Source: JBCCVH01 sp942492555 (GTDB lineage Bacteria; Bacteroidota; Bacteroidia; Cytophagales; Amoebophilaceae). Taken from it: a stretch of 6,829 nucleotides of DNA. The notes below the pieces were generated by a model that was not told the origin of the DNA, did not search any database, and saw only the letters and a list, made by a program, of their open reading frames with translations. The stretch is taken from the NCBI GenBank assembly GCA_942492555.1, contig CALOEX010000007.1, positions 1-6,829 on the forward strand, read 5' to 3'. Below, piece after piece: positions 5,262 through 6,829 of the stretch. Every line of letters starts with the position of its first letter. The stretch's first letter is position 1. The translations under genes and the position numbers were made by a program.

Positions 5262-5963
5262 ATGGCACGAATAAAAACATCAGCACTAATATCAGACATA
5301 TCTGGAAAGGTAAATGGAAGTGTGTTCCAAAGAAATCAAGGAGGGTTAGTAATGCGAAATGAGAGCGGTAAAATAAATAGTAATACAATCAGAAGTAATA
5401 CACATAAAGTTAATCTAGTAAGTGTGCAAGGTGCTTGGTTGTTATTATCAAATGCAGAGAGGTTACAATGGCAGAGTTATGCTACATACTTGAACAAGAA
5501 ACAGAAAAAGAATCCTACTTTAAGTATTAATGGCCACCAACTATTTATAAATGTGAATACTGTACGATATGATATGTTAGGCACTTCCGCATTATTTTCT
5601 CCACCTATTCTCACAACACCAACACTAACACCACTTCCACAGCCAATATCAATAGTTACCATAGTTATTAATTTTGGGGATATAACAATAACACTAGATA
5701 GAGCAGTTACAGCAGCAAACGAAAGTATATTACTATTTATGTCAAGACCATTGAGAGCAACGCAAATGAGCGCAAACCAAAAAATGGTATTAATGAAAAC
5801 TTCAACACAGGATGGATTAGATTTTATACCGACAAGTTATTATGAAGAGGTCTACGGAAGGAAGTTAATAAGTGGAGAATATGTACAGACTAAAATGGCA
5901 ATCTATGACAATGTGAGTAATAATTATTCTGCATTTAGTCATGGAAGATTTGAAGTAGGATAA
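5262..5963 (+). CDS. Phage-associated paralogue 3
   Basis: This 233-residue protein keeps the family pattern: MARIKTS start, GKVNGSVFQRNQGG (15-28), R33, WLLLSNAERLQW (59-70), SINGHQLFINVN (88-99), a PP turn (114-115), and a beta-rich C-terminal half with ILLFMSRP and YYEEVYG. The GKVNG motif matches paralogue 1 exactly, and the motif spacing is identical to both other copies. The middle, however, has a lysine-rich insert (NKKQKKN, 78-84) in place of the FGDxxxLTG loop. It is separated from the other structural-type genes by the 11-bp repeat array. It is followed after a single base by the GIY-YIG gene, so the two are almost certainly co-translated. Its likely role is virion-associated by family, with a specialised function unknown. 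Confidence 0.85.
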   Translation: MARIKTSALISDISGKVNGSVFQRNQGGLVMRNESGKINSNTIRSNTHKVNLVSVQGAWLLLSNAERLQWQSYATYLNKKQKKNPTLSINGHQLFINVNTVRYDMLGTSALFSPPILTTPTLTPLPQPISIVTIVINFGDITITLDRAVTAANESILLFMSRPLRATQMSANQKMVLMKTSTQDGLDFIPTSYYEEVYGRKLISGEYVQTKMAIYDNVSNNYSAFSHGRFEVG

Positions 5964-5964
5964 T

Positions 5965-6225
5965 ATGGCATTTGTTTACATAATTGAGTTAAGAGATAAA
6001 ACGCACTACTGCGGAATTACAAATAATGTAGTAAAAAGAATCCAACAGCATCAGCAAGGCAAATCAAAATCCACAAAGCACAAACTACCATTAGTGATAA
6101 AATATATTACAACAAAAATTAATATGTCAGCAGCTAGGAAATTAGAAGTACAGATAAAAAAGCAAGGAGTAAGCAGGTGGTGGACAAAGAATAAGTTTAG
6201 ATCTGATAATGAGCAAGGAAAATAA
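5965..6225 (+). CDS. GIY-YIG family endonuclease domain protein
   Basis: This 86-residue protein is a minimal GIY-YIG nuclease of the YhbQ/UPF0213 or UvrC-like type. VYI (4-6) and YCGITNN (15-21) represent the GIY and YIG elements. R25 and H29 in VVKRIQQHQQG are the conserved basic residues. TKHKLPLVIKYI (37-48) is the typical central strand, and E61 in AARKLEVQIKK is the expected metal-binding glutamate. Length is normal for the single-domain family. The start lies one base after the stop of paralogue 3, implying one transcript and coupled translation. Its job could be resolving or repairing replication intermediates, homing, or degrading competitor DNA. It has no attached DNA-binding domain, which makes a classical homing enzyme less likely. 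The catalytic residues appear intact. Confidence 0.88.
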   Translation: MAFVYIIELRDKTHYCGITNNVVKRIQQHQQGKSKSTKHKLPLVIKYITTKINMSAARKLEVQIKKQGVSRWWTKNKFRSDNEQGK

Positions 6226-6262
6226 TACTACAACAACAAACAGCCAAGACAATATTTAAAGG

Positions 6263-6348
6263 GTGCTTCTGTCCTGCTCGGCATCTCCACCTCTCAAAAT
6301 TCAAAACAATTTCGTCAGTGCTTCTGCCCTGCGCTTGCCATCTCCACC
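6263..6348. repeat. Imperfect direct repeat, 29 and 31 bases
   Basis: Copy A at 6263-6291 and copy B at 6318-6348 share GTGCTTCTGYCCTGC at the left and CATCTCCACC at the right, with a two-base length difference and a few changes between them. Starts are 55 bases apart, about five helical turns. Both are much richer in GC than the AT-rich spacer. They could be binding sites for Rep or a recombinase, or the trace of a local duplication. Confidence 0.8.
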
Positions 6349-6374
6349 CAATAAATATTGGCAGCCAACAGCCT

Positions 6375-6393
6375 TCAATTTTTTCAAAATTGA
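6375..6393. other. Small AT-rich hairpin
   Basis: TCAATTTT (6375-6382) and AAAATTGA (6386-6393) pair perfectly around a three-base loop. It has no flanking T-run after the stem on the + strand. It may mark the end of the operon or be part of the structured non-coding region. Confidence 0.5.
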
Positions 6394-6426
6394 TTTGGAG
6401 ATTAGTTGAGTAATACAGGAAATGGA

Positions 6427-6587
6427 TAGGCAGATAGCTTTAATATAATAAATTATTATGTAGTCAATAGAGCCATGCAGCAATCCCGAAACGGCTGCAT
6501 GTGCATTGCTCCATAATAATGCATTATATCAAATTGTGTCAGCAACCGCTGCGCGTTTAGTTGCTGACACAATACGCTATCTGCCTA
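6427..6587. repeat. Nested inverted-repeat structure (forked cruciform)
   Basis: The outer arms TAGGCAGATAGC (6427-6438) and GCTATCTGCCTA (6576-6587) are a perfect 12-bp inverted repeat 137 bases apart. They enclose four smaller palindromic elements in series: ATAATA-AAT-TATTAT (6445-6459), an 8-bp hairpin CATGCAGC/GCTGCATG (6474-6481 with 6494-6501), the perfect palindrome ATAATGCATTAT (6516-6527), and a perfect 14-bp hairpin ATTGTGTCAGCAAC/GTTGCTGACACAAT (6533-6546 with 6560-6573). As single-stranded DNA this could fold into one closed stem carrying several branches. It resembles origins or folded ssDNA attachment sites in architecture, not in sequence. Confidence 0.85.
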
Positions 6588-6692
6588 AACTTCATTAGGA
6601 AATTTGTTGCTGCGCAAATGCCTAGGGAATAACAGCCCTCTTTTTGGTCTACCGACCACAGCCAACATTTTATACCGGTGTTAATACATTGC

Positions 6693-6763
6693 GATTTTTT
6701 GGCTCTGTTCGGTCTGCTGCCGAAATACAGCCACGGCAGTCAAGCCCTCGCAGCCAAAAAATC
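6693..6763. repeat. Second inverted repeat with internal hairpins
   Basis: GATTTTTTGGCT (6693-6704) and AGCCAAAAAATC (6752-6763) form a perfect 12-bp inverted repeat. With one bulged base the stem continues by two more pairs. Inside it TTCGG/CCGAA (6708-6712 with 6720-6724) forms one hairpin, and CTGCCG/CGGCAG (6717-6722 with 6734-6739) offers a competing pairing. The two inner folds are mutually exclusive, so the element could switch. It is the most GC-rich part of the window apart from its arms. Confidence 0.8.
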
Positions 6764-6829
6764 CGCTGCTCTGCAGACGATGAAATACAAAAGCAAAAGT
6801 CAAGGAACGGCAAAGGTTTTGTTAAGGTG

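Larger units (their letters stand above)
6226..6829. other. Long structured non-coding tail
   Basis: These 604 bases hold no convincing complete gene. GC content rises markedly compared with the genes: by hand count about 57% in 6721-6780 against 27% in 5101-5160. The region holds an imperfect direct repeat (6263-6348), a small AT hairpin (6375-6393), a large nested inverted-repeat structure (6427-6587), a minor hairpin (6645-6658, TGGTC/GACCA) and a second large inverted repeat (6693-6763). Such a concentration of secondary structure is typical of replication origins, packaging signals or recombination sites of ssDNA elements. I cannot tell which from sequence alone. Confidence 0.7.

Noticed and set aside
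6427..6829. Integron-type attC site or a clear XerC/D dif site.
   Set aside because: The hairpins lack the paired GTTRRRY and RYYYAAC ends of attC, and no stretch gives a convincing 11-6-11 dif match. Only the shape is suggestive.
6226..6829. tRNA, rRNA or riboswitch in the tail.
   Set aside because: The hairpins do not form a cloverleaf, no T-loop GTTCRA-type motif with matching arms was found, and no known riboswitch core is apparent.

Overview
This window looks like most or all of the genome of a small phage-like element of Bacteroidota, probably a single-stranded DNA virus or its integrated or episomal form. Four observations support this. All convincing genes lie on the + strand. A rolling-circle (HUH) replication initiator with Bacteroidota-type motifs is present at 870-1847. 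Several exact matches to the Bacteroidota -7 promoter consensus TAnnTTTG lie just upstream of genes, and clear Shine-Dalgarno sequences are absent. The other recognisable genes resemble phage structural or host-recognition proteins. The size (about 6.8 kb) and layout recall the small tailless ssDNA phages of Flavobacteriia, but I cannot confirm that grouping. I also cannot tell whether the window is a closed circle, because no terminal repeat is visible.

Layout. 1-870: a leader hairpin, a small basic protein (55-369), a regulatory-looking gap with a tandem 12-bp repeat and a hairpin-embedded promoter (387-473), and a second small unknown protein (555-806). 870-1847: the replication initiator. 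1926-2720: the first of three paralogues, with an N-terminal extension that looks like a lost start codon plus a signal-peptide-like segment, followed by a strong intrinsic terminator (2742-2774) and a new promoter. 2795-4924: a compact late-type block with a fibre- or spike-like protein, a short stand-alone relative of its N-terminal domain, paralogue 2, a small beta-rich protein and a 56-residue membrane protein. 4925-5261: a non-coding gap made largely of an unbroken 11-bp tandem repeat (at least 20 units). 5262-6225: paralogue 3, coupled to a GIY-YIG nuclease. 6226-6829: a non-coding tail, richer in GC, packed with direct repeats, palindromes and nested inverted repeats, a reasonable place for an origin, packaging signal or attachment site.

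How the parts may work together (inference): the initiator would nick and replicate the element, probably from a structured non-coding region. The block after the terminator would supply virion or adsorption proteins. The three paralogues share exact motif spacing and so look like diverged copies of one virion-associated protein. No standard major capsid protein, packaging ATPase, integrase or lysis enzyme is recognisable. Either the window is partial or unfamiliar proteins do these jobs.
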